A DNA stretch of 64,000 nt from Steromphala cineraria (lineage: Eukaryota > Mollusca > Gastropoda > Trochida > Trochidae), in contig OU744727.1 in assembly GCA_916613615.1 (NCBI GenBank), positions 844,593 through 908,592 of the forward strand, read 5' to 3'. Within the stretch, counting starts at the first letter, position 1, and every line of letters starts with the position of its first letter. Below the pieces are notes generated by a model that was not told the origin of the DNA, searched no databases, and was given only the letters and a program-made list of their open reading frames with translations. Shown piece after piece: positions 9,540-22,260 of the stretch. The position numbers and the translations under genes were made by a program.

Positions 9540-12500
9540 ACTTTTTTTTAACCCTAGTTGTCCAGTTAAGGTCTATATATTGATTTGTTTTATGATTGAG
9601 GGTGACACAACCTAATATGTTTAACTTTGAATTACACTTGAATATTATTTCACTTTCATGAATGATTGTATTTTATTATCATTAATGTTATAAAGATATA
9701 TCACGTGAACATTGTTCTATTTTTAAGGATGCTTTTGTGTGAAAATCAAACTGTTTTCACTTGGATAACCTAATAACGAGGCATAATTGTAACATTTGGA
9801 TGACATTTTCAAGAATGATTTAATACTAATTTATGGATATCTTGATATAAACAATTTAATATTTATAAATTTGGACGACTCATATTTCATGTTATATATT
9901 TATGAATGGTTAGATTGGATGGCTAATAGTTTTATTTAGTTTGCTTAAGAACAACATTCATGTTTCATGAATGTTTTTTTTTTAAATCAAAATTTGTTTT
10001 CTGTTCATGGATAATTATGATGGGTAACCATTAATTGTTATTTTAAGATGCCAAGTGAGCAGTCTTTAATTTTCAGGAATGGTTATATCTATTATGTTTA
10101 CCTAGAAGGTTTGTGATAAATTTCAAAATGCATACTAATAATAGGTAATAATATAATTAATAAATAACAACTGAAAATAACTGAAATTAATTTCTGTATA
10201 CCCGTGCAAAGATATGCTTCTAGTGCTAAGTTACTTGGAATTATTTCCTACACCTTAAGTGAAAAGGATGTATTTCAATGTTCTATATGAAAAATAATAT
10301 ACATTGCCACTATACTATATAAGGTTTGGTCAACAAGTATCATTTTTTCTGTAACATTTATTTGTTTACAAAGATGGTTGATGTTCAATGAAGATGTTTA
10401 TTTGAAGAATGAAATGGTGGTAATGCAAGTCGCATGTTCTTTGTTATACAGTGTGGGGAAAATACCCATACCGTGTGTGACGCTATATGATATAATACAA
10501 TTCCTTTTTTTCCTCATTTTTTTCTATGATAACGCAATACCTTATAGTCAGGAACAAATCACTTTACTGGCTGTAAAAACCTTACCCATCAAGCAACTGA
10601 GACTTCGACAAAATCGAGTTTCAATAAGGTAGTAAGCTGTTTGCTACCAGGATCGCCTCTTTGTGACAACCAAAGATAGTTGTTTGATTCTGATTTTTTC
10701 TTTGATCGAGTCCTCTAACGAATTTGTTTAATTTAATCATTTGTACTAGTACATATATCATAACCCCAAACAATTCTATGCCACATTTTTATAAGGAATA
10801 GGATACACTATTTGAAGCATAACATGGAAGATATCATTTAACAAGAAAAATGTTTACTTATAAATCACAAACGTTTTAATTTTTAGGTGTTTTAAACAGT
10901 ATGCTGAAGCTTATTTTCCCCAAGATTGCTGATAATTCTTTATAGTCTTTTTTTGAGATTCTTATAAGGTTATTGTTGTCTAACCCGATTTTTTCTTGTC
11001 AATAAGGCTATTAACGTATCTAGAAATATGCCTAACGTTATCTCTTTACTGCCGATAAAATTGAAATAGAACCATTGGCTCGGCAGCTTATCAGGCTTTA
11101 TATTTAACTGTGCTTTAGGGCGCAGCAAATGTTGTTCTCCAATTAGTTGGGCCAAAGGGTTACCAAATGTGCCATTTCGTTATCCCCAATAATCTTATGA
11201 GTCTCTAGATAACATTTTATCATTCTATACCTTGTGCTTTTGGAGAAGAAGATGAAAAAAAGGTTTTAGAAGAGGCCCAAGATCACCAATTCTAAGTTTA
11301 GTATGTATGTGACGTGATTTCTGATACTGGTTATCAATTCAGAAATCGAATTTGCTCAAACATTCAAGGAAATGTAAAAAGGTTAAACGGAGTGATTCTC
11401 AATTGAATAAAACTTAGAAGGCTTACAAATCTGACGTTGATAATTTAGGGTATAAGTTCCAAAGCTCAATCGACGCCTATTACAGGCCACAGAGTCTTCC
11501 AATAGATAAATTGTATAAAGAATGTGTCTACAATGTTTCAGCTTTCTGGAAAGAAATATGTCCAAAATGGACAAAGATTAACGGATGGACAGACTGATGG
11601 TTGATTGGACAGACGCCGGACACCATACCAAGCTATAACCCCTTTGGCTATTGGACATATATTACACAAGAAGTTGTATTAATTGAATTCAAACGTACTG
11701 CACACCTGAGAAGCTTCGTAATGTATTTCTAAAATTCAAATTAGTTTAGAACGTGCAGATTTATACCAGTTGTAAATGTTACATTTGGAGAATGGACTAG
11801 CAGTAAAAGAGTGTAAATAGTTGCAGTGTACACAAAGTAACGAAAGACGATTTATACCAAACGTCTTTATTCCTATTGCACAGTTTGTCAATTTTTTAGA
11901 TTTAAATATATATCGAAAATACAAACTTCGCCTCTTCATCAGAAGTTTTAGTCTATCCACTGGACTGTCCGAATAACTTAATAAATATTCTTGAAATAAA
12001 CCCACAGACACGTTGAGATAAATAATAAAACAATTGCTTTGTCGTTGTTCGTCTTAAAGACACTTTATTTGTAAAAATACCTCGGCCTTATGCCAGCTTA
12101 AGATGACGTATTGCCAAGGTTAGGTCTGATTGTTTTGTCAAACAAGTACAACGCTTTTCGTACAAATAGGTACTCATAGGTATTCATTTATCGCTGTGAA
12201 CAATTTTGAGCTTTATTAATATGTATGCAAGGGGAATATCAAACTGAATGAAATGCAAAAGTACTTCATTCTAATATATTGAATAATAAGAAGTGCCGTA
12301 TGTTCAATATGAGCACATATGCACAAATCACATTTGTCGAGCAGAAATTGTTGTAAAAAAGCAATAGATTCGATAATAAAGCATATTATTGACCCCGGAA
12401 ACGTATCACATGACTTTAACGAACGTCAAATTTGTAAAAATTATCGCTCACGCCCGGGTTATACGAAAGTCTAACTCGTTTCCTTTTGTGTCACGTGATA

Positions 12501-13714
12501 CTTTTTTCTCAGGTGATAATCTATATAAGCAACATATGTGAATATAGGATTACTATATGATAGAGAATAGTACTTTATGAACAAGTCGTAAAGGAGTAGT
12601 TAATAGATTCTTAGGCACCAATTTGCAGTGACAACAGACGTGTATGCAATATTTCACGAACTATTCTGCATACACACGTATTTATATCAAATAGGTACAT
12701 ACCAAAAGGAGAGTTTGTGAAGAGGTCATGAATGCAGCTGGAATCCAAACCAAGGCATTATGTACATACGTTGCAGGATTAAAAAAGGCATATTCGTGCG
12801 AAACAAGGGGAGTATATGCAGTCAAAAGTAGATAGTAGTAAGAGAAGTATATGTAATTAGAAGATATTTAAGATAATGCGCATGTATATATAAACATGAG
12901 AAATGATGATAACAAAATGAAAACGCATAAGCGTCGTTAGTACAGCGATATGCAATATCAAATCATATTTGATTGTTCATTAGTAAAACACTATTTTGGT
13001 AGTTTCGATTTTAGTTTATGCATCAAACGTCAACCAAGAGACATTTCAAGCATGCACGATGTCTGTGTAAAGTTAAAAGATGGGTACGCGTGTGTAAGAA
13101 GCAAACAAATGCTGTTGAACATAGAGAACATATACATATGACCAGTGGGATTTTAGCAGTTGATATAATGCGGAATTGTATCTGTATTTTTTCATCATAC
13201 CAACCTCTTAAATGTCACTGTAATAAACCCTTTTGCGTAGTTTAGAAAAAAAACAAAGTATGAAGATACATAACCCTTCAGCAACTTATTGTGGTCTCTT
13301 CTGTTGGAATTGGAATGGTTGCGTCTTTTAAACCAAAACAACAATGACACTTGTGTCATAGTGAGAACAAAACTCAAAAGACTCAAGTCCATTGAAAAAA
13401 CTAGTCCTCACTAAATCGAAGAAGCACATGTACATATTAGTAACACTAAATCAAGCCAGGTAATTCATGATTTGATTACTCACAGGAGGGTTATGAATAG
13501 TGAAATATGTCAATATGAGCGCATACATTTTTTGCCTGACAACGATTGTTTTAGTGCGCCTTCTGTATTGTCAAGTCTGTGACGTTATAAAATATAGTGA
13601 GGGAGAGATTTGAATGGAAGAGAATCAACAATATATAACTTATTACACTTAATCAATACCAAGATAAGTGTGGATAATAGGAAATATATATATATTGGTT
13701 ACAGAATTACACTC
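9540..13714. other. Interior of the 5-kb TIR element
   Basis: AT-rich sequence without a supportable gene. Blocks near 9570-10030, 10655-10800, 11740-12540 and 12590-12900 match the inverted partial copy at 14689-16900, with indels. For example, 'TTGTACTAGTACATATAT' near 10740 matches near 15930. Short reading frames at 10378-10632, 11383-11574, 11736-12011 and 12950-13245 show no recognisable domain. Confidence 0.6.
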
Positions 13715-13721
13715 AAACAAA

Positions 13722-13996
13722 AGGATGGCGCACAGTAGAGTAGTTGTTAAAGACCCGGTGGCGACACCAACAAATAGTGACCTGGATCTCATTCTGTGTT
13801 GTGTCCCTGGGCAAGGCACTTTATCCACATTGCACTCAGTCAACCCTGAAATAACGGGTGTATGTTGATTTCCTGCGCCTTCGGCAGCAACAATAGTACA
13901 GTTACCATCAGGATATTAATATGTAACGCTTTGTGCAACTGCGAAGCAGATGATAATTGCGCATTATAAGCGGACTACCATTATCATCATTATTTT
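13722..13996 (+). mobile_element. SINE with conserved core, degraded head
   Basis: The sequence contains the invertebrate SINE core 'GGGCAAGGCACTTTATCCAC' followed by 'CACTCAGTCAACCC'. It ends with 'GCGCATTATAAGCGGACTACC' (partly) and a TTATCATCATTATT tail. The tRNA-like head ('GTGGCGACACCAAC' region) is poorly preserved. It is inserted within the 5-kb TIR element. The same core appears in reverse orientation in the better-preserved SINE near 63.3 kb. Confidence 0.8.
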
Positions 13997-14077
13997 ATAT
14001 AGACCTTAAAATAATGATTCTATCATGTTTGGCGAATTATACTCACAAATAATTTTCTATGGTTTATATGAACCAAT

Positions 14078-14331
14078 ATTATTACAATTTACCGCACATC
14101 GTATTACAATTTACCGCACACTAAGTTTGAACATTTTACCGCACCCCCTATTACAATTTACCACACCTGTGTTTATTACATTTTACTGCATTTTTATTAC
14201 AATTTACCGCAGTATTACATTTTACCGCGTTTTTATTACAATTTACCGCAGTATTACATTTTACCGCGTTTTTATTACAATTTACCGCAGTTATTACATC
14301 TTACCGCGATTATTACATCTTACGTCGTAAC
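14078..14331 (-). repeat. Right subterminal array of GCGGTAAAATGTAATAA units
   Basis: About 12 copies of the motif in reverse complement (TTATTACATTTTACCGC) run to the right terminus at 14331, mirroring the left array. Three consecutive units near 14190-14290 are almost identical, suggesting local amplification. Confidence 0.9.
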
Positions 14332-14688
14332 ATCTTACACTGTGAGAAACTAACCAAGGAACACAATACTCTATGTGAACAGCTTCGTGACATTCTCCCA
14401 TTTGATGACTACTTGAAGTTTGAAGATTGCTGTGAACTCTACTTGGTGGTATAACTCTAATAATAGACCACTTTGGATTTGACGAATGGGCAGCGATAAT
14501 AAACATTATTGCCAGTAATATAAGTTCATGGCACTTGAAATCTGTATTGCACTTGTAGCATGTAGATAAACTATTGTATGAATATAAATACCAACTTTCT
14601 GCGAAATGCATGTAATGTATCTCTAACACGTGACTTTGTGCATACTCTTCATTTTTATGGAGGTAATAAAGACCATTCATTCATTCAT
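14332..14688 (+). pseudogene. Decayed LINE, right part and 3' tail
   Basis: After the TIR element the LINE resumes with 'CEKLTKEHNTLCEQLRD' and 'LPFDDYLKFEDCCELYL', a C-terminal region found after the Cys-rich segment of such LINEs. A 3' UTR of about 200 bp follows, ending in a short (ATTC)n tail at about 14670-14686. It continues the left part at 8313-9306. The copy is not functional. Confidence 0.7.
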
Positions 14689-16923
14689 TATATACACGGG
14701 CATAATCTTAAATATCTTCTTATTCCATATACTTCTCTTTCTTCTATCTATGTTTGACATCCAACTGCATATAGTCCTCTTGTTTCGCATGAATATGCTT
14801 TTTGTTATCATGCTACGTATGATCATACTGCCTTGGTTTTGATTTCAACCTTTTACATGCATCCTTTAACAAACTATTCCTTTGGTATTTACCTATTTCA
14901 TATCAATGAGTTTGATTGCATCTCTATTTCGTAAAATATTGCATGCACTTCTTTCGTCACTGCAAATTGGTGCCTATGAATCTCTTAACTACTCTAAGCA
15001 TCTGGACGACTATTCTCTTCATATGGTATTCCTATTTCACATATCTTGAATATATATATATAGAGATGATTACCTAAGAGAGAGTATCACATGACACATA
15101 GGGAAACGATTTAGATTTTTGTATAACCCGAGCGAGGGCGAGTATTTTTACAAATTTGAATTTCGTTGTAGTCAGGTTATACCCTTTCCTTTGTGGTCAT
15201 TCGTTTGCTTTATCACCGAATCTATTGCATTTTTACAACATTTTCTGCTGTAGAACCGTGATTTTTGCACCTCTGCTTTACATTGAAAATACGGCACTTC
15301 TTATTATCAACCATGTGGGTGATACATGTAAATACTATAATGAACTACTTTTGCATTTCATTCAATTTGAGATACCTCCTGCAAACATACTAATACATGT
15401 CAATATTATTCACAGCGATAAATACATACCTATGAGTACTGCATGCTTTGTACGAAAAAGTAAATCATGTTTGACAAAAAACTCAGACATTACTCAGGCA
15501 ATAAGCCATCTTAAGCGGGCATAAGGCAGAGATATTTTTACTAATAAAGTGTTTCCTTTTAGAACGAACGAAGACAGAGCAATTGTTGATTTATCTCAAC
15601 GTGTTTGTGGGTTTATTTCCAGATGGATTATCAAGTATCTCAGACAGTCCAATGGATAGACTAAAACATCTGATGATGTGATAAAGTGTGTATTTTCGAT
15701 ACAAATTTAAATCTCATAAATGCAAAACTTTGCAATACGAAAAAAATTACTCGACTGTTACTTTGTGTACACTGCAACTAGTTACACCCTTGAACCGCTA
15801 GTTTACATGTATTCTTCAAATTTAACATTTAGAACTTGTATAAAAGATCAGGCTATTAAAAAAAAATTTTCACAATGAAATCTTAAAACGAAATTACGAA
15901 GAACATGATAAATAAAATGGGGTTAAAATATATGTACTAGTACAAATGAATATTAAATAAATGCCTTGGAGGACTCGACCAAACAAACAATTAGAATCGA
16001 ACGACTATCTCTGGTTGTCACAACAACTTATCCACTCGACAACATGGCGTAAGGAAGGAGCAATGGGTCCCGGAGCAATGACCAACATTAATTGCAGCTT
16101 ATTTACTTTCAGTTCCCCTCTCTTAAATGTCATACCTCACAAGATATTCTATAAAATGTTACATTGTAATAGTACTTTTGTCATCTCAATATAACAAATA
16201 ATGGTTATCCATCATAATTATTCATGAACAGAAAACACTGTTAATCATCAAAATGATGCTAATTTTGATTTTATAACAAACATATTCATGAAACTAGCAA
16301 GGAACGTTGTTCTTAACCAATCTAAATAAAACTGATAATCACCCAATCTAACCATTCATAAATATAAAACATGAAATATGAGTCGTCCAAAATTATCCAA
16401 CATCACTATCCATAAAATATCAAATTGTTCATATCAATATAGACATTAATTATTATCAAATACAATCATTCTTGAAAATGAAACAATATCTATTTGTCAT
16501 CGAATTTTAACCATGTTTGGTTATCCATCATAACTATCAATGACAATTATGCCCGCTTAACGGGTTATCTAAATTAAAAGAGTTTGGTGTTCACGCAATA
16601 AAATTCTTGAAAATAGAACAATGTTCATGTGATATATCTTTATAACATTACTGTTAATAAAATACAACCATTAATGAAGAGAAATATTATTTAAGTGTAA
16701 TCCAAATCTAAACATATTTGGTTGTGTCACCCCCAATCATATAATAAATCAATATATCACAGGTACAAGCATCGATCTAAAATGGCCAACATGGTTGACA
16801 AAAGTTATCAAAGATTGTGGAAAGGTTATTTCAATAACCGCATTGTAACATCTTGTCGCGTTTTTATTACAACTCATTGCAGTTATTACATCTTACAGCA
16901 TTTCTTACATCTTACGTCGTTAC
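14689..16923 (-). mobile_element. Inverted partial copy of the 5-kb TIR element
   Basis: The right end carries 'TTACATCTTACGTCGTTAC' and 4-5 degraded subterminal motifs (16820-16923). Reading leftward, blocks match the interior of the complete copy in inverse orientation: 16200-16800 with 9540-10030, 15900-16030 with 10655-10800, 15110-15850 with 11740-12500, and 14689-14890 with 12690-12900. It is more diverged and ends at the LINE 3' tail. I see no protein-coding potential. Confidence 0.7.
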
Positions 16924-17044
16924 ATCGTCAGCCCAGCAAGAACCTATCATATAAGTCACTATACGCAATTATGTACCAAGACTTTTAGTAAAATATTTCT
17001 GTTTGAGGAAGAGGATATGATGCAGAGTATTTCATTAAAAAAGT
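16924..17044. repeat. Old dispersed repeat R1, left block
   Basis: The sequence 'ATAAGTCACTATACGCAATT' and the following 'GTACCAAGACTTTTAGTAA' match 30765-30880 (there 'GTACCAAGATTTTTAGTAA'). The match breaks at the 3' end of the truncated LINE and resumes at 18288, so the LINE lies inside this repeat. Confidence 0.65.
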
Positions 17045-18287
17045 ATTTTAATCATTGATAGTCGGCTCAAGGATTTCTACTCAAGATCAATCTTTATTTG
17101 CACTTATAGGCCACAGACCTGTAGCACAATGTGCATACAATATATATTCAGGCAGGATAGAGTACATTTTTTCTGAGTAAAAAGGCATAGTATAGAAACA
17201 TTGACAGATTTTCTAAATGTGCTTTGCTAGAGTAAGTTAATAGAGATATAAATTTATAAATATTATGATGTGTAAAGTAATATTTCTTAATGTACTTATT
17301 TCTCAAAGTGAGATAGGCAGGGCAAACACAAAGGAAATGATATTCATCTTCAATAAGATTTAAATTACACATTTTACAAATTCTATCTTCTCTTTTTAGT
17401 CCGATATATCTGCCGGTTTCTATTAGTAAATCATGCGATGAGCAACGGAATTTTGCAAGCGAGATTCTATATTTCCGGATATTCAAATGCGATAGATAGC
17501 TTTCATCTTGTATAGATTGCTTAAACATTCTAAAATAAAAACATTTATTTGATACAGATAGGTGGTCAAGCCAATTTTGTAAATAAATATCTTGTAATCT
17601 TTGTTTAAACGAGATAAGAAACTTTGAATGAGAGTCTATGTGTTGTTCCAGCCATATATAACCAAAACCAGTAGAAAATATTAAATCTTTAACATCTGTA
17701 ACCCAATTACGTTTTCCATTTCTATCATACAAAGTCATCATATTGTAACATTTTTTGGGTAATCTATAACATGGCATATTCAATGCTTTCAACCAATATT
17801 TTATTACTTTCATTTTTGACGGAAATCTACCACACTCACCGTAGACCATTGTGTTTGAGGTTGTAACTTTCACACCGAGAAATCTTTTAATTGCATATAA
17901 ATGTACCTTTTCTATTACATGAAATGTCTGGAGTCCCCAAATTTCGGAACAATAAAGAAGCATTGGACTTATCTTAGCATCAAAAATTCTAAAAAAGGAC
18001 TGATGTGACAAGTTACCTAAAATGTAGATATATCTCATAATGCCGATTAATATTTTCTTAGCTTGGGTCGATGCTTTTTTTGCATGTAAAGACCACGATA
18101 AGTGATTTGTAAAATAAACTCCTAAATATTTGTAAGATGTAGTTATTTGAATAAGTTCACCTTTATAATACCATTTTTCATTTGCAGCAAGTTTACCCCC
18201 ATTCTTGAAGACAACTACCTTAGTTTTATCGTAATTAACTGTTAGTTTCCATTCATTACAATTACTCAAAAAAAGCATTAATTGCAC
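17045..18287 (-). pseudogene. 5'-truncated LINE with open C-terminal frame (379 aa)
   Basis: The frame is open on the minus strand from 18287 to 17148. It begins just after the RT catalytic site with 'WKLTVNYDKTKVVVFKNGG', then 'YKYLGVYFTNHLSW', 'LLYCSEIWG' and 'YGECGRFP'. It ends with a zinc-knuckle-like 'CKMCNLNLIEDEYHFLCVC' (C-x2-C...H...C). This is the C-terminal half of an invertebrate LINE of the same broad group as the element at 31.2-34.6 kb. Endonuclease and catalytic RT are absent because of 5' truncation, typical of abortive reverse transcription. The absence of stops over 379 codons suggests a fairly recent insertion into repeat R1. Confidence 0.85.
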
Positions 18288-18990
18288 CCCAAATCAACAA
18301 CCCGAAGATAAACGTTTTTGACATGTTTGATTAGCCACTCATGAATCTACCTGAGAACAAATTCTGTCCAACCCAGGCCATACTCAAGTTTGCGATAAGA
18401 GGAGACATTTATGGGATCTAATTTATTGTTGATAGACACGTGCACTTATGGATTTATTAAAAACTTGACTATTCGAAGTCAGTGTTAAGGGTAGACATTT
18501 ATTGGATATAATTTATTGGTGATATAACACAAAACTACTATATAAGATTAGAATTAGAGGAAAATAAGAAGACGAGAAGTAACTGCTCTGGTGGACCAAC
18601 AAGAAAAAGATTTTGACATCACACAACCACTTTCAAAGTTAGTAACCGTTTGTGTACGGATGAAGTCACTTCTGGTTTTGAAAGTTTTGGTGAGTGAATT
18701 TGAACTTTGTTTTTAAGATTTATTTCTGTTTTGGAGTTTGTAAACTTTCTTTAAGACTGAATGCGTTATTGATTTTCAGACACAAGTTGGTATTAATTGT
18801 AATTATAGTCTTATCAATCATATTTGGGGAAGTAATGTTAATACTATATAAAGAAATATTTAATTTGAGGGGTGATTTTACTTTGCGAAACAATGTTGTG
18901 TTGTTTTGTCCGAATTTGAGGAACAAAGTAGTGTTTTGTCAAACAGTTACCGCATTAACCCTCAAATTAGTAAATGTTTACCTGGATTGT
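18288..18990. repeat. Old dispersed repeat R1, right block
   Basis: From 'CACCCCAAATCAACAACCCG' through 'GAGGAACAAAGTAGTG' this matches 26640-27250, and its first 200 bp match 30895-31095. Short frames here (18694-19047 and its reverse) lie in sequence repeated elsewhere and are not conserved between copies, so I do not call genes. Confidence 0.75.
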
Positions 18991-20903
18991 GTACGAACTA
19001 GCTTATATACTAATTGGAGATTATATATATATCCGGCCAATAGCTAGGCCGCCCCTGATGTTTAAAAATTGATGCTATGAAAACGTTGGGATAATTCCAC
19101 TGAATCAATCGCTGAAAAATTACTGTTACTTTTTCCTCTATGAAAAAAATTCATGCTTAGGGTTTAACGTTGTATTTGTACTGATCTTTAACGAAATCTT
19201 CTTTTGCTGAAACTACAGGAACTCGTACTCGCAACGTTTCCTTGTCTAATTTGTAAAATGTATCAACTGTAAATTCTTGAGAAAATATTACCATAACTAT
19301 GTGACACCAAGTCAATTCTAAACTTAAAAAGGGGTTTTTTGTGTGTCAATATTACATTCCACATATTCGAAGTTCATATGCAAAGTAGGTACTTCTTATT
19401 TTCGTTTATCTTAACTTAATCCATCATTGGTTGTTGATTAATGGGCATATCCAAATAAATTTAATTTTTAAAGTTAAAACATCTGTCAGTAATAATTGTA
19501 ATAAGTCAATGCACGGCTCTAAAGTCGGCCATATATAGAAAAATGCCTGGACGATTTGAATTATCCGCTTTTTAAAATCTGTAATCTGGGTATTTAAGTG
19601 ACAATCTTATATCAATAACATTATGTTTATATATATGGAACCTATTGATTTAGTTATTATATATATTACTTCCTAGTTCTGCATTTATATTGAGTAAGTA
19701 AAAATAGTTTATTCGATTTTGTGATATTTTCTATTCTATGTATACCAAATTAAAAATATATATGAAACAAAACAGCTCACCTTCACAATTTAAGAGATTA
19801 GTTTATACGATAGAATTTGTTTTTAAATTCATCAGGATTTAATTGTTTCCCTTAATGATTCATTAGATCATTGAAGCGCAAATTGATTTTATGTAAGCTT
19901 AATTGACCACTCAAAGGTTTGGAGTTGTTGATCTTTGAAGTTTGAAAGTGCGCTCCCTACTACTATTGGTGTGTTTCTTGGCACCTTAACCTGTTCAGAA
20001 GGCAAATTGCAGCATATCTCTTTTATCAGATAGACTGTCGAATGGCAACATTTTAACCTCCAATAACTGCAGAAAGATATAGTCATGAAAATGTATTTCG
20101 ACAAAGAGTGTGCACTTTATCGCATAGGTTGAGGCATGGCGCCCCCTTCTGAAAACACACACAAATGTGATATATTAAATACCTATAATAAGACAACACT
20201 ATACAAAAGTCATGTGTCAAAAAAAAGATATATAATTAATATCAAACAAACGTTTTAAAAACCCGTTGAAATATGTTTGTTTCCACCTGTTGAATTTTCT
20301 TCTTTTTGAAAGTAGACATAATGTTAAGATATGACACTTCACTTCATTTTATAGAAACGTTTACTAATTACAGAATAAAGAAAACATTACCATTATGTTC
20401 CTATTTTATGATATTTTCTTAAGAAAATATATTTGATAACTCTGACACTAATTTGTTAACTATAACGGAATATTTAGATAACTTGGGGCATAGCGTTCGA
20501 CCTGGTTCACTTTGTACCTTTGAGGATATATATGTGCATCACAGAAAAATATCATAGCAACAAATTACAAATTTCTCATTCAATGAATATGTTATACAAA
20601 TTTATGCAATGGGTGCACTAGGGTTCAATGTTGCTTTTTTTTGTTTCTACAATATTCTTATATTCCTTCCTAGCACAATACCATTTGTTCATCTATTTTT
20701 ATCTATGGTACGCCTCCAACTCATGCAATGTTTCTTAACCTGGCTTTCATTGATTGATAATGACAAATCACCTCTTCTGTCGATCATTGAGGGAAAACAA
20801 CGCTTGGTGACTGGTCTCCACTAAACAAGACACCTTGATGAGTTATAACAAGCTTTTAACACAAGACAATTTTGTTACTTATCACTAGATCCTTGCACAT
20901 ATT
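18991..20903. other. No gene seen; AT-rich
   Basis: I find no protein family, RNA gene or clear repeat in this stretch. The frames at 19889-20104 and 20609-20824 are short and show only hydrophobic or random composition. Confidence 0.5.
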
Positions 20904-21112
20904 GCACATCATCTTCCTACGCAGAGCCTAAAAGGCCAGTTTCCAAACTGTCAGTTTTATGCCTTGCTGCATAGCCTTGAGTTTTCTGTGCTTGCTCTCT
21001 AGTCTGTAGGGGCACTATAGCAGCACAGAAAAGTAGAGTCTCTGCAGCAAGGCATAAAATGACAGTTTGGAAACTGGCCTTTTAGGCTCTGAGTAGGAAT
21101 ATGATTGCACAT
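20904..21112. repeat. Fold-back hairpin (about 65-bp arms)
   Basis: The left arm contains 'GAGCCTAAAAGGCCAGTTTC' and 'CAAACTGTCAGTTTTATGCC'. The right arm (about 21043-21112) contains its near-perfect reverse complement, including 'GGCATAAAATGACAGTTTGG'. The roughly 70-nt loop pairs further (TTTTCTGTGCT with AGCACAGAAAA). It is either a fold-back MITE or a structured RNA. Confidence 0.85.
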
Positions 21113-21880
21113 ATGCCTTTGTCTTTCTCAAAAAGTTCATATGGAATATCTTAATCAAAATTTCTAGATATAGACATTTTTGAAATATTTGTCTATTTTA
21201 AACATTTCAAATCTAAAACATTTGCACAAGAGATACAAGACTATCCAAACTCTGCAAAAGAATAAATATTTTACATATGAATGATGGTGATTGTTTAATA
21301 TCAAAAATAAAGTACAGATGTAAATGTACTACATCTACTTATCTTTATTAATTACTTATACATCACAATCTAAATCCACTTCTAGTTATAAAGGTACATT
21401 TACTTAATGTAACCCAAACTCCATCCTTCACTTCTATCAGTACACATTATCAGGAATATTGATTGTGAATCAACGTGGAGCTTATTTCTGTTCCGACAAA
21501 GCTTAATTTTGACCCCCAATCCAAAGACCAAGAAAGACCGCCAAATCTTTGAGGGAACACTTAACTTGTATGGAAACAAATTGTGTCAAACCAATATTTT
21601 AAGAACGGTTCCCCATATGTTTACTTTCCCTTCGTTGGGTTTATAGGAACTTTGTTTTGGTTTTAGATAGTTATACTATAAAATCCCTGAAACTGTTTTG
21701 AAAACAACTAATGGATTCCCAATGGCAGTTTGACGATATGCGTTCAATTGATAAAATGCCAGAATTTTTTTAAACCTTCAAGTGTTATTATAGTGCTGCT
21801 TTATAAAGGACTTAGCTAAGTCAATCCGACTACCGATAATATTTTTATCATATTAATATTATTTTCCAAAATCTGTGATT
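21113..21880. other. No gene seen; weakly repeated AT-rich DNA
   Basis: Sequence at 21290-21490 ('TACATCTACTTATC', 'AATCCACTTCTA', 'GAATCAACGTGGAG') resembles 24980-25330, indicating an old repeat. Nothing else is supportable. Confidence 0.45.
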
Positions 21881-21884
21881 TTTT

Positions 21885-22260
21885 AAATAAATATTGACAT
21901 ATTCGGCAAGCCAACACGATGGTTGCTCTATTGTCAAATTTGCAGACAACGCAGCTCTGGTTAGCCGGTTGACTACTACTGAGGAGCCCTATAGACATGA
22001 AATTTTGAACCTTACCATAGGTGTATAGACAATCACTTAATACTCAATGTGTCAAAAACTCAAGATATGATCATAGATTTTAGAACTCGGAAGCCTCTGC
22101 ATTTACCAATCACTGTCCATGGTTCTGATGTTGAAATTGTCAAAAACTACAAATATCTTTGTACTATAATTGATGACAAACATAAAATGAATGACAATTC
22201 AAATTTCTTTAACAAGAAATGTCTATATTTTTTGCGAAAAGTTAAATGTTGACACTGCTG
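21885..22260 (+). pseudogene. LINE reverse transcriptase fragment
   Basis: Two frames give 'CSIVKFADNAALVSRL' (a degenerate YADD, here FADN) and 'CIDNHLILNVSKTQDMIIDF' with 'VEIVKNYKYLCTIIDDK', ending 'KKCLYFLRKVKC'. This is the catalytic and thumb region of a Rex1/L2/CR1-like LINE. The second catalytic Asp is replaced by Asn, the frame shifts near 22010, and both ends are truncated. Confidence 0.75.

Larger units (their letters stand above)
9307..14331. mobile_element. 5.0-kb non-coding TIR transposon, complete
   Basis: Both ends carry the inverted repeat 'GTTACGACGTAAGATGTAAT', with near-identity continuing for about 48 bp. The repeats run into subterminal arrays of the motif GCGGTAAAATGTAATAA. 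The element sits inside a LINE whose two halves flank it. Between the ends I find no transposase or other recognisable protein; the short ORFs look random. Its arm 9540-12900 matches, inverted, the partial copy 14689-16923, which confirms it as a repeat family. It is probably a non-autonomous DNA transposon. The target duplication is unclear; similar TGTGAGA...AAC sequence lies on both sides but is imperfect. Confidence 0.7.
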
